Assembly (NCBI RefSeq): GCF_947179515.1
Contig: NC_067485.1
Span: forward strand, 79,790,846-79,854,845
Source of the DNA: Apodemus sylvaticus
Lineage: Eukaryota > Chordata > Mammalia > Rodentia > Muridae
Direction: 5' to 3'
DNA: 64,000 bases
Part shown: positions 34,961 through 47,070 of the stretch, piece after piece
How the letters are laid out: the number at the start of each line of letters is the position of its first letter
Numbering within the stretch: the stretch's first letter is position 1
Notes under the pieces: model-generated
Database searches by the model: none
Told to the model about the DNA's origin: nothing
The model's input: the letters and a program-made list of their open reading frames with translations, nothing else
Program-made: the position numbers and the translations under genes

Positions 34961-36231
34961 ATGGCAAAAGGCAAACGCAGGAACGTCACTAACAGAAATC
35001 AAGGCAATATGGCAACATCCGAACCCAATTCTCCTCTACCAACATGTCCTGGATACCCCATCACACCAGTAAAACAAGATTTGGATTTAAAATCACTGGT
35101 CATGATGCTGGTACAGGAACACATGAAGGTCATACATAAAGAAATTCAGGAGAAAATGGATCAAAAGTTAGAAGCCCTTGCAAGGGAAACACAAAAATCA
35201 TTGAAAGAAATCCAGGAGAATACAAAAGCCAACAAGGAGGAAATGCAAAAAACACTTAAAGAAATACAGGAGAACTTTGCTCAACAGGCTGAGGTCATGA
35301 AAGACGAAACACAAAAATCTCTTAAAGAAATACAGGAGAACTTTGGTCAACAGGCTGAGGTCATGAAAGAGGAAACACAAAAATCTCTTAAAGAATTACA
35401 GGAAAACACAAACATGCAAGTGAAGGAGCTAAGCAAAACCATCCAGGATCTAAAATCAGAAGTAGAAACAACTAAGAAAACTCAAAGGGAGACAACTTTG
35501 GAGATAGAAAGCCTTGGGAAGAAGTCAGGGGACAGAGATACAAATATCAACAACAGAATACAAGAGATAGAAGAAAGAATCTCAGATCTGAAGATTCCAT
35601 AGAAACCATGGACTCAACAGTTAAAGAAAATGCAAAATGCAAAAAGCTTGTAACCCAAAATATCCAGGAAATCCAGGACACAATGAGAAGACCAAACCTA
35701 AGGATTATAGGCATAGATGAGAGTGAAGATTTACAACTTAAAGGGCCAGCAAATATCTTCAATAAAATTATGGAAGAAAACTTCCCTAACCTAAAGAGAG
35801 AGATGCCCATGAATATACAAGAAGCCTACAGAACTCCAAACAGACTGGACCAGAACAGAAATACTTCCCGTCACATAATAATCAAAACACCAAATGTTCT
35901 AAACAAAGAAAGAATCCTAAAGGCAGTAAGAGAAAAAGGCCAAGTAACATATAAAGGAAGACCTATCAGAATCACAGCAGACTTTTCACCTGAGACTATG
36001 AAGGCTAGAAGGTCCTGGGCAGATCTCATGCAGACTCTAAGAGAACACAAATGCCAACCAAAACTACTATATCCAGCAAAACTCTCAATCACCATAGATG
36101 GAGAAACTAAGATATTTCATGACAAAACCAAGTTTACCCAATATCTATCCACAAACCCGGCCCTAAAAAGGATAATAGGAGGACAACACCAATACAAGGA
36201 GGGAAACTTCACCCTGGAAAAAGCAAGATAG
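34961..36231 (+). pseudogene. L1 ORF1 (RNA-binding protein), one frameshift
   Basis: L1 ORF1p is a trimeric, single-strand nucleic-acid-binding chaperone that packages L1 RNA. The first frame (34961-35602) has the MAKGKRRN start, a basic N-terminus and a long coiled coil. The coil includes two exact-length 66-bp tandem units (35255-35320 and 35321-35386; QENF.QQAEVMK). The second frame (35608-36231) holds the RRM-like core and the C-terminal domain, with MRRPNLRIIGIDESEDLQLK, FPNLKREMPMNIQEAYRTPN and LREHKCQPKLLYPAKLSITI. The frame shifts by one base at about 35585, after RISD, so a single intact protein is not encoded. Confidence 0.93.
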
Positions 36232-36290
36232 TAACCTTTCATCAAACCCAAAAGAAGTTAAGCATTCAAATTTAAAAAATAACGTCAAAA

Positions 36291-39200
36291 ATGATAGGAA
36301 GTAACAATCACTATTCCTTAATATCTCTTAACATCAATGGACTTAATGCCCCAATAAAAAGACACAGACTAACTGAATGGATACGTAAACAGGACCCTAC
36401 ATTTTGCTGCTTACAGGAAACACACCTCAGGGTCAAAGACAAACACTACCTTAGAGTAAAAGGCTGGAAGACAATTTTACAAGCAAATGGTCTCAGGAAA
36501 CAAGCTGGAGTAGCCATTTTAATATCAGATAAAATTGACTTTCAACCCAAAGTCATCAAAAGAGACCCTGAGGGACACTTCTTGCTGGTCAAAGGAAAAA
36601 TACAAAAAGAAGAACTGTCAATCCTGAACATCTATGCCCCAAATGCAAGGGTACCCTCTTTCGTAAAAGAAACTTTATTAAAACTAAAAGCACACATTGC
36701 ACCTAACACAATAATTGTGGGTGACTTCAACACTGCACTTTCCTCAATGGACCGATCAGGAAAACAGAAACTAAACAGGGACACAATGAAACTAATTGAA
36801 GCTTTGGACCAATTAGATTTAACAGATATATATAGAACATTCTATCCTAAAACAAAAGAATATACCTTTTTCTCAGCACCTCATGGTACCTTCTCCAAAA
36901 TCGACCATATAATTGGTCACAAGACAGACCTCAACAAATATAAGAAGATCGAACTAATCCCATGCCTCCTATCTGATCACTATGGAGTAAAAGTGGTCTT
37001 CAATAGCAACAGAAACAACAGAAAGCCCACATACACGTGGAAACTGAACAATACTCTACTCAATGATACCTTGGTCAAGGAAGAAATAAAGAAAGAAATT
37101 AAAGACTTTTTAGAACACAATGAAAATGAAAACACAACATACCCAAATCTATGGGACACAATGAAAGCAGTGCTAAGAGGAAAACTCATAGCCCTGAGTG
37201 CCTCCAAAAAGAAAATGGAGAGAGCACACATTACCAGCTTAATGACACACCTGAAAGCCCTGGAACAAAAAGAAGCTATTTCGCCCAGGAGGAGTAGAAG
37301 GCAGGAAATCATCAAACTCAGGGCCGAAATCAATCAAGTAGAAACAAAGAGAACCATACAAAAAATCAACAATACCAGGAGCTGGTTCTTTGAGAAAATC
37401 AACAAGATAGATAAACCCTTAGCCAGAATGACCAAAGGGCACAGAGAAAGTATCCAAATTAACAAACTTAGAAATGAAAAGGGAGACATAACAACGGAAA
37501 CTGAGGAAATCCAAAAAATCATCAGATCCTACTACAAGAGCCTATACTCAACACAACTGGAGAATCTGGAGGAAATGGACAATTTCCTTGACAGATACCA
37601 AATACCAAAATTAAATCAGGACCAACTAGACCATCTAAACAGTCCCATAATGCCTAAAGAAATAGAAGGAGTCATAGAAAGTCTTCCAACCAAAAAAAGC
37701 ACAGGACCAGATGGCTTCAGTGCAGAATTCTACCAGACCGTCAAAGAAGAGTTAACACCAATACTCTTCAAACTATTCCACAAAATAGAAACAGAAGGAA
37801 CACTACCCAATTCCTTCTACGAAGCTACAATTACGCTGATACCAAAGCCACACAAAGATCCAACAAAGAAAGAGAACTTCAGACCAATTTCCCTTATGAA
37901 CATCGATGCAAAAATACTCAATAAAATTCTTGCCAACCGAATCCAAGAACACATCAAAACGATCATCCACCATGATCAAGTAGGCTTTATCCCGGGAATG
38001 CAGGGTTGGTTCAATATACGGAAATCCATCAATACAATCCACTACATAAACAAACTCAAAGAACAAAACCACATGGTCATTTCATTGGATGCTGAAAAAG
38101 CATTTGACAAAATTCAGCATCCCTTCATGCTTAAAGTCTTGGAGAGAACAGGAATTCAAGGCCCATACCTAAACATAGTAAAAGCAATATACAGCAAACC
38201 GGTAGCCAGCATCAAACTAAATGGAGAGAAACTTGAAGCAATCCCACTGAAATCAGGGACCAGACAAGGCTGCCCCCTTTCTCCTTATCTTTTCAATATT
38301 GTACTTGAGGTACTAGCTCCGGCAATTCGACAACATAAGGAGGTCAAAGGGATACAAATTGGAAAGGAAGAAGTCAAACTATCATTATTTGCAGCAACAT
38401 GATCGTCTACCTAAGTGACCCAAAGAACTCCACTAGAGAGCTCCTACAGCTGATAAACAACTTCAGCAAAGTGGCAGGTTATAAAGTCAACTCAAGCAAA
38501 TCAGTGGCCTTCCTATACTCAAAGGATAAGCAGGCTGAGAAAGAAATTAGGGAAATGACCCCCTTCACAATAGCCACAAACAGTATAAAGTATCTTGGGG
38601 TGACTCTTACCAAACATGTGAAAGATCTGTATGACAAGAACTTCAAGACTCTGAAGAAGGAAATGGAAGAAGACCTCAAAAAATGGGAAAACCTCCCATG
38701 CTCATGGATCGGTAGAATCAATATAGTTAAAATGGCCATTTTGCCTAAAGCACTATACAGATTCAATGCAATACCCATCAAAATCCCAACTCAATTCTTC
38801 ACAGAGTTAGAAAGAGCAATTATCAAATTCATCTGGAACAACAAAAAACCCAGGATAGCTAAAACTATTCTCAGCAACAAAAGGAAATCTGGGGGAATCA
38901 GTATCCCTGACCTCAAGCAATACTACAGAGCAATAGTGTTAAAAACTGCATGGTATTGGTACAGTGACAGGCAGGAGGATCAATGGAACAGGATTGAAGA
39001 TCCAGAAATGAACCCACACACCTATGGCCACTTGATCCTCGACAAAGAGGCTGAAAACATCCAATGGAAAAAAGATAGCCTTTTCAACAAATGGTGCTGG
39101 TTCAACTGGAGGTCAGCATGCAGAAGAATGCGAATTGATCCATCCTTGTCTCCTTGTACTAAGCTCAAATCCAAATGGATCAAGGACCTCCACATAAAGC

Positions 39201-40114
39201 CAGACACTCTGAAGCTAATAGAAAAAAAACTGGGGAAGACCCTTGAGGACATCGGTACAGGGAGAAAGTTTCTGAACAGAACACCAATAGCGTATGCTCT
39301 AAGAGCAAGAATTGACAAATGGGACCTCATAAAATTACAAAGTTTCTGTAAGGCAAAGGACACCATCAAGAGGACAAATCGGCAACCAACAAATTGGGAA
39401 AAGATCTTCACTAATCCTACATCAGATAGAGGGCTAATATCCAATATATATAAAGAACTCAAGAAGTTAGACTCCAGAAAACCAAACAACCCTATTAAAA
39501 AATGGGGTACAGAGTTAAACAAAGAATTCTCACCTGAAGAACTTCGGATGGCGGAGAAGCATCTTAAAAAATGCTCAACTTCATTAGTCATTAGGGAAAT
39601 GCAAATCAAAACAACCCTAAGATTTCATCTTACACCAGTCAGAATGGCTAAGATTAAAAATTCAGGAGACAGCAGGTGTTGGAGAGGGTGTGGAGAAAGA
39701 GGAACACTCCTCCACTGCTGGTGGGGTTGCAAATTGGTACAACCACTCTGGAAATCAGTCTGGCGGTTCCTCCGAAAACTGGGCACCTTACTTCCAGAAG
39801 ATCCTGCTATACCACTCCTGGGCATATACCCAGAAGACTCCCCACCATGTAATAAGGATACATGTTCTACTATGTTCATAGCAGCCCTATTTGTAATTGC
39901 CAGATGCTGGAAAGAACCCAGGTATCCCTCAACAGAAGAGTGGATGCAAAAAATGTGGTATATCTACACAATGGAGTACTATTCAGCCATTAGAAACAAT
40001 GAATTCATGAAATTCTTAGGCAAATGGATGGAGCTAGAGAATATCATACTAAGTGAGGTAACCCAGACTCAAAAGGTGAATCATGGTATGCACTCACTAA
40101 TAAGTGGATATTAA
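36291..40114 (+). pseudogene. L1 ORF2 (endonuclease and reverse transcriptase), broken at the active site
   Basis: L1 ORF2p nicks target DNA and reverse-transcribes L1 RNA there. The first frame (36291-38402, 703 codons) has the AP-endonuclease domain: LNINGLN, QETHL, NIYAPN, VGDFNT, SDHYGV. It then has the reverse transcriptase fingers and palm: FRPISLMNIDAKILNKIL, MVISLDAEKAFDKIQHPF, GTRQGCPLSPYLFNIVLEVL. The second frame (to 40114) resumes with YLSDPKNSTRELLQLI and runs to the Cys-rich tail (CWRGCGERGTLLHCWWGC) and LISGY. One base is missing at about 38394, inside the FADD catalytic motif. Both halves are otherwise open. Confidence 0.95.
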
Positions 40115-40392
40115 CCTAGAAAACTGGAATACCCAAAACATAATCCACACATCAAATGAGGTACAAGAAGAAAGGAGGAGTGGCCCCTGGTTCTGGAAAG
40201 ACTCAGTGAAACAGTATTCAGCAAAACCTTCAGCAAAACCAGAACGGAGAAGTGGGAAGGGGTGGGTGGGAGGACAGGGGAAGAGAAGGGGGCTTGCGGG
40301 ACTTTCGGGGAGTGGGGGGGGGCTAGAAAAGGGGAAATCATTTGAAATGTAAATAAATTATATCGAATAATAAAAAAAAATTAAAAAAAAAA
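40115..40392 (+). other. L1 3' UTR and A-rich tail
   Basis: Holds the G-rich polypurine segment (ggggaagagaagggggcttg, then a run of Gs after 'gggagt'), 'atttgaaatgtaaataaatt' and an A-rich tail. A 13-base stretch near 40225-40245 ('cagcaaaacctt' then 'cagcaaaacc') is a small tandem duplication not present in the copy at 28118. Confidence 0.9.
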
Positions 40393-40408
40393 AAGAGCTT
40401 CAGAGAGG
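40393..40408. repeat. Target-site duplication, right copy
   Basis: AAGAGCTTCAGAGAGG, identical to 33746-33761. Confidence 0.97.
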
Positions 40409-41137
40409 TTGAACAGGTAAGCAAAGAGGCACAATTTTATAACCAAATCTACTGCTGTCTAGAAGGGTTGTACTTAAAAAAATTGTTGATGCCCCTGTAT
40501 TAAAGTGCAACAAGTTAAGAAATGTTTAGTTGGTTGATACATTTTTTGTGTCATACTCATAGGCATTTAAATATGCATAAATCTATAAAACATATATACT
40601 CCAGATATAGAATTAAATGGCAAAGTGAAACATTTCCTTCATGAATTTGGTAAGTCAGGCTACCCCTGAGGCCGGTAAACTATAAGATCTTCGTCGAGTT
40701 ATTAGTTGTGGGGCCTGCCCTTTTAGCCATTCATGCAGCCCTCCCTCCCATACTGAATGAGCAATTATGTTTAGTAACTTCATAATCTATATTTCTGTTC
40801 ACACCTGCAGTAGACCTTAAGGTCAACAGCAAGGATAGTTCCTTTTGTAAATTAGAAAAGCATTAATGTACCAGAGTCTCTCCAGGTAACATACAAATTT
40901 CCTATTACAGAGACATAACATTCCAATAGCCAGAATAATAGACTCTGTGGTGTGTGCTACATTCTTTGAGTTTCTATTATAACCTTCCTTTAAACACTTC
41001 TACTTAAGTGAACATTTGATGAGGAGAGTTCCAAAATTACAGCTATATGAATTAGCAATTCGAAATAACTAGCATGCATATGTACTTAGCTGAATGTCCA
41101 CACCTCAAGTAAACTTTTTTTATGGAAAGGGAAGAAA
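40409..41137. other. Unassigned sequence between L1 copies
   Basis: No supported gene or exon. I looked here on the minus strand for a continuation of the coiled-coil gene and did not find one. Confidence 0.4.
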
Positions 41138-41336
41138 GTGTCGCAGATATGAACCCACACACCTACAGTCACTGGATATTCGACAAAGGAGCTAAAAACA
41201 TCCAGTGGAAAAGAGACAGCATTTTTAACAAATGGTGCTGTATCAACTGGAGGTCAGCATAAAGAAAAATGCAAATTGATCCATTCTTACCTCCTTGTAC
41301 AAAGCTCAAGTCCAAGTGGATCAAGGATCTTCACAC
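41138..41336 (+). mobile_element. Older L1, left part (ORF2)
   Basis: ORF2 wording equivalent to 39005-39195 of the full-length copy ('atgaacccacacacctacag', 'aacaaatggtgctgtatcaa', 'aaagctcaagtccaagtgga'). It is cut at 41336 by the nested element and resumes at about 41907. Confidence 0.88.
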
Positions 41337-41870
41337 TGGGCATATACCCAGAGGATTCTCCAGCATGAAATGAGGATACATGCTCCACTATGTTAATAGC
41401 AGCCCTATTTATAATAGCCAGAAGCTGGAAAGAACCCAGGTATCCCTCAACAGAAGAATGGATGCAAAAAATGTTGTATATATACACAATGGAGTACTAT
41501 TCAGCCATTAGAAACAATGAATTCATGAAATTCTTAGGCAAATGGATGGAGCTGAAGAACATCATACTAAGTGAGGTAACCCAGTCTCAAAAGATCAATC
41601 ATGGTATGCACTCACTAATAAGTGGATATTAACCTAGAAAATGGGAATACCCAAAAGATAATACACACATCAAATGAAGTACAAGAAGAATGGAGGGGTG
41701 GCCCCTTGTTCTGGAAAGACTCAGTGAAGTAGTATAGGGAAAAACCAGAACCAGGAAGTGGGAAGGGGTGGGTGGGAGAACAGGGGGAAGGAAGGGGACT
41801 TATGGGATTTTCGGGGAGTGGAGGTCCAGAAAAGCAGAAAACATTTGAAATGTAAATAAAAAATATATCG

Positions 41871-41906
<36 letters not shown>
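41337..41906 (+). mobile_element. Younger L1 3' end nested in the older L1
   Basis: Begins in ORF2 at the IPLLGIYP-equivalent sequence and runs through SLISGY (41632). It has the G-rich 3' UTR with 'gattttcggggagtggaggt' and ends in an (AAAT)n tail. It separates two consecutive parts of the older copy. No clear target-site duplication is visible and a few bases of target appear lost. Confidence 0.9.
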
Positions 41907-43541
41907 CAAGATACACTGAAGCTTATAGAGGAGAAAGTGGGGAAGAACCTTAAACACATGGGCACAGGGGAAATTTTCCTGAATAGACCACCAATGGCTT
42001 ATGCTCTAAGAACAAGAATCAATAAATGGGATCTCATAAAACCACAAACCTTATGTAAGGCAAAGGACACTGTCAATAGGACAAAATGGCAACCAACAGA
42101 TTGGGAAAAGATCTTTACCATTCCTACATCTTGGACAGGGTTAATATCCAATATATACAAAGAACTCAAGAAGTTAGACTCTAGGGAGTCAAATAACTCT
42201 ACTAAAATGGGTACAGAGCTAAGTAGAGAAATCTCAACTGAGAAAACTCGAATGGCTCTAATGAAATGTTCATCATACTCTGTCATCAGGGAAATGCAAA
42301 TCAAAAGAACCCTGAGAGTCCACCTCACTCCAGTCAGAATGGCTAAGTTGAAAACTCCTGGGGCCAGCAGATGCTGGAGAGGATGTGGAGAAAGAGGAAC
42401 ACTTCTTCATTGCTAGTGGGATTGCAAGCTGGTAAAACCACTCTGGAAATCAGTTTGGTGGTTCCTCAGAAAATTAGACATAGTACTACATGAGGACCTT
42501 GCTATCCAACATATAATAAAGATACATCCTCTTCCAACATATAATAAAGATACATGTTCCACTATGTTCATAGCAGCCTTATTTATAATAGGCAGAAGCT
42601 GGAAAGAACCCAGATGTCCTTCAACAGAAGAATGGATACAGACATTGTGGCATATAGACACAATGAAGTACTATTCAGCAATTAAAAACAATAAATTCAT
42701 GAAATACTTAGGGAAATGGATGGAACTAGAAAGTGTCATCCTGAGTGAGATAACCCAATCACAAAAGAAGACACATGGTATGCACTCATTGATAAGAGTA
42801 TATTAGCCCAAAATCTCAAAATAAACAAGTTACAATTCACAGACCACAGGAAGCTCAAGAAGGAAGACCAAAAGTGGGGGTGCTTTGGTTCCTCTGAGAA
42901 AGGGAACAAAATACTCACAGGAGCAATTATGGAGACAAAGTGTGGAGCAGAGAATGAAGGAAAGGCCACCCAGAGACTGTCCTACCTCAGGATTCATCCT
43001 ATAAAGTCATCAAATCCCAAAACTGTTATGGATGAAAAGAAGAGCATACTGAAAGGAGAGTGTTATGGTTGTTTCTGGAGAGGCCCTGCCAGAGCCTTAC
43101 AAATACAGAGGAAGGTGCTAATGGCAATCATTGGACTGAGCACGTGGTCCCCAATGGAGGAGTTGGAGGGCAGACTGGAGGAGCTGAAGGGGTTTGCAGC
43201 CCTATAGGAAGACTGATGATGTCAGCCAAAGAGATGCCTCAGGGCTCCCAGGGACTAAGCCATCAACCAAAGGGTACACATGGCTCCAGCCAAAGGAGTG
43301 GCAGAGGAATACCTTATTGGGCATCTGTGGGGAAAGCGGTCCTTTGTCCTGTGAAGGCTCAATAGATGCCCCAGTAAGGGGAAATGGATGGGGTGTGGTG
43401 GTGGGAGTGGGTTGGGTGTAAGGTCATATTCTTGGAGGCAGAGGGGGGAAGTATGGGTTGGGAGTTTTCGGGGGGGGGAACCAGGAAACGGTTCATTTGA
43501 AATGTAAATGAAGAATATATTAAATAAAATAATAATAATAA
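41907..43541 (+). mobile_element. Older L1, right part (ORF2 end and 3' UTR)
   Basis: Continues ORF2 at 'aagcttatagaggagaaagt' and reaches HSLI near 42792. A long 3' UTR follows with Lx/L1 wording ('gagaggccctgccagagcct', 'gaggagttggagggcagact'). It ends at 'gaaatgtaaatgaagaatat' with an (AAT)n tail. Frameshifts and stops are present. Confidence 0.88.
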
Positions 43542-43743
43542 TGGCAGGACGAAAGTTGCATCCAACCTACAACAGCTGTGGAGGAATGCTATCTGTCCTA
43601 CACAAGTGATTTAAAGGGAAGTACACGTATGGATATTATTTCGGGAAGGTAATGTTCTTTCAGGCTCTAATAGCCACATGAGTCATTTCACTAGAGTTTA
43701 AATTCAGTGCACTGGCTTACTAGGCTTCCAAAGTCTGACTTAC

Positions 43744-43946
43744 TTTTCAAGTTCATATTTCAATCGTTCTCCAAGTTGCAATTCTGCTCTATATTTTTCT
43801 TCAAATGTTCTCCGTTGTGCTTTCACAGAAATTGCACGAGATTTTGTTTCCACAATCTCAAGTTCAATTTCCTTATATCTATGCTCCAGTGACATGATGT
43901 AATCCTGTCTTTCCTGATCTTTCTGTTGCTCAGAGGCAGCTAGTTC
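43744..43946 (-). CDS. Exon h of the coiled-coil gene (last one visible)
   Basis: 203 bases: ELAASEQQKDQERQDYIMSL onward, ending RTFEEKYRAELQLGERLKYE then LEK/N split by the intron. EEKYRAEL resembles EKYKQLYLEEL in the C-terminal (DUF3496) segment of ANKRD26. Acceptor is ttaatattcttaag and the donor, gtaagt, is consensus. It ends in phase 2, so another exon should follow to the left, but I found none down to base 1. Confidence 0.85.
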
Positions 43947-45362
43947 CTTAAGAATATTAAAAAGAAACATTTTAAAGGAGGACAACCAAGGAGATTTCAA
44001 ATGTATTAGGAGGAGTGGTTGGTGTTATCAAAATCTTGTATTCATGATGAAATTACCAAGATGAAATTAAATAAATAACTTCAACTCACAGAAAGATTCT
44101 GTTTAAATTACAAATATCAATGTATATATTCCAAATAAAGGAAACACTTATTTAAAACCTAATCATCCAACAAATTATTGTGTAATTTTCTCTGCATTTG
44201 GCTCCACAAGGCAGAGAATGTGTTAAATGAAAGAGAAAGGAGTTGGAGTTCAAATTCTTTATCAACAACTTCCAGTGGATTTAAGCAGAATTGTTTTAAT
44301 AATTTCTTTCTGTGGTGCTGTAGTCAGAACCCAGGGACTTGTGGATGACAAAGAGATATACAACCATAGGACTACAGTCTCATCCCTGAGGTATTCATAT
44401 AACAATTCAAAAATTAATAATATAATTTCAGAGTAAGCCATGGAACTTATAAACAACCGAAGTACATTATCATATCCACATCACAATGATTTTCTTTCCC
44501 ACCATGTTTCAATCTATCTCATAAATCACAACATTTCCTATTGAAAACTGGAATTCTGAAAGATGAATTCTTTTAGCATTAATGTCAAAACTAACAGGAT
44601 TATCAATAGAAGGGTATGGCTTCTTTTTCCAGAAATCAACAAAAGAAACTGCTGTGAAACACAGAAGAAACACACACAATCATACAAAAAATATAATTGA
44701 ATATGAATTTTGAGGTGGAGTGAATTACAGCACAGGACAAATGACTATAGTTACCCGTAAGACTTGGTTCTCTTGGTTTATTTTTTCCATGACTTGACTC
44801 CTAGCTTGCTCTTCAATGGCTTTCTTATGATTTTCTACCTCACTTCGCTCTACCATGTTCTTGTCCATATCGGCTTTGAGGCTGAGTATTTTCTCTTCAA
44901 GCTGCTTTATTCTACCCTCTTCCGCTTCACGGTTCTCCCGGGCTGCTTTCCTTTCTGCTATTTTCTGCTCCAAAAGATTATTTTCATCTTCCTTGCATTG
45001 GCAGCGGATTAATTCTTGTTGTAGTTTTGTTTCCATACTTTCAAGCTGAGTGAAAACAATTAATATTGTCTAGTAATGCAGTAGGCAGAAAAAAGGTTAA
45101 CATAACACTAATAGCAATTTCAGCATGATTCCAATTGAATTCAACATGAATTTTGGCATGGATTCACCATGAATTTCAACAATTTCAGCATGAACCCAGG
45201 CTTTACACCTGGTTTTCCACTTCACACATTAATGAATTATTGATAAACTTAAATTTAAAAAATCCAACCAAATCAAACAAACAACACAAACTCATATATA
45301 CAACAAATATAACACACACACACACACACACATATGGAGAGAGAGGGAGAGAGAGAGGGAGG

Positions 45363-45432
<70 letters not shown>

Positions 45433-47026
45433 CCATAAGCTGTTTTCAGATCAGGAAAACTCTCTAAACATTATTAGGTACATAAGTGAGGTTCTCATAT
45501 GTCTTTTAACTAATTTAATATTGGAACGACTGTCAAATCATCATGTCAGTAACTACAGACATTTCTTCTTCACAGATAATAAAAGGAATTTAACTAGAAG
45601 TCTCATGTGAAATGAACAAAAAAAATAGAAAATGAGAAAAATAAAGCTAAAGTATATGCCCCTTTCAAGAAATGAAGAAAATATATATATATCCCTTCCA
45701 AGAAATGAAGAAAATACAAGCTTTTATTTTAATTTTAAAAATTGGATGCATTTTCTCTTTTTCAAAGTTTCTAATGTTTACTTCTCCCTGCTTCCTTCTA
45801 TGGAGAACTCCATCTCATTTCCTTCTAGACTGAATTTTTTTCAAACATACAAACTACTTTTGAAAGTTAATGATTCCAACTAATATTTAAACAATTACTT
45901 ATCTTTGATAAAGTACTTCAAATCTCTGAAGTTTAAAGGTATACACAATAACATCTTCATATGAGTTTAAATTTTTTTCTTGAATTATGATCAATAAAAT
46001 CCAGCCTGAACCACACTGTGTTCAATAGAGGAAACTAACATGAAATTGTTTTTCCTGAACATATAGAGTCTGGGACGTGGTTCCTGTGACTCAAATTTAG
46101 GCAGGGGCATACATGCCAAATGGGTTTAGAACAGCATAGAAATTTCAAGACACAAATATGACACATTTTCAATCTAAAAGGAAAGTTCTTTTGAATATGA
46201 ACTCAAGTTTTCAAAAATTGGCAAACTCTTTATATTTACATTGTACTAAATTAGATGCAATTTTTATTTGAAAAATTAATTTAAATTCACCTTCTCTCTT
46301 AGTTTCAGTACCGTATCCTCTTCGCAGTGACTTGTACTTGAAGCATTATAACCTGAAAACTCTCCATTTTGATGTCCATCTGAGTCCTCCTCCATCATTG
46401 TGCACAGGTCCATATACCTAGACAAATATGCAAAACAATTAAGTAAACTATTATCACCATTGTATGTTTGTATATTTGTGTTGTTTTTTATGAAATCTGG
46501 CTTTAAACATTGGATCTTCCAGACTGTATTTTACAAGTATTTGCATTACAGATATAAGAATAAGCCTGGTTAGTAACTGAAGATTTTAAATTATAATCAT
46601 TTAATACATTATGAATAGTAATATGGTTTATAATACTAAAGCAAAATTAATAATAATCAAAAGTGTGATTCTGTGACTATTTTAAAAGTATGAGATTGAA
46701 ATAATTTTAATTTTTGAATTTTAAAATAAATACCAGGACAGAGAAGTAGGAGGGGGTGATAGGAGAATGGGCAGAGGGAAGAAGGCTTAGGGAAATTATG
46801 GAGAGGGGGGAACCAGGAAAGGAAAATCATTTTGAATGTAAACAAAGAAAATTGAAAATAAAAAGTTCGAAAAAATAAAATAAAATGGTTGAAATAAAAA
46901 TGGTAAATAAAGTATTAATATTGAAATCAGGAACTGAATGTTATAAATATCATATGTCAACATATATTTTCATATATCAAAATAAATGATTTACTTATAA
47001 TTTTGTTTTTAATTTCCAGGATTGTT

Positions 47027-47070
<44 letters not shown>

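Larger units (their letters stand above)
33762..40392 (+). mobile_element. Full-length L1 retrotransposon, about 6.6 kb
   Basis: It is bounded by a perfect 16-bp target-site duplication. In order it has a GC-rich 5' UTR (33762-34960), ORF1 (34961-36231), a short spacer, ORF2 (36291-40114), a 3' UTR with a G-rich tract (40115-40370) and an A-rich tail. The perfect duplication and only one visible frame break per ORF indicate a fairly recent insertion. As both ORFs are broken it should not move itself. Subfamily is judged rat-like from the 3' UTR by memory. Confidence 0.96.

Noticed and set aside
34961..40114. A host gene for a coiled-coil protein or polymerase
   Set aside because: The frames are L1 ORF1 and ORF2, flanked by an L1 target-site duplication.
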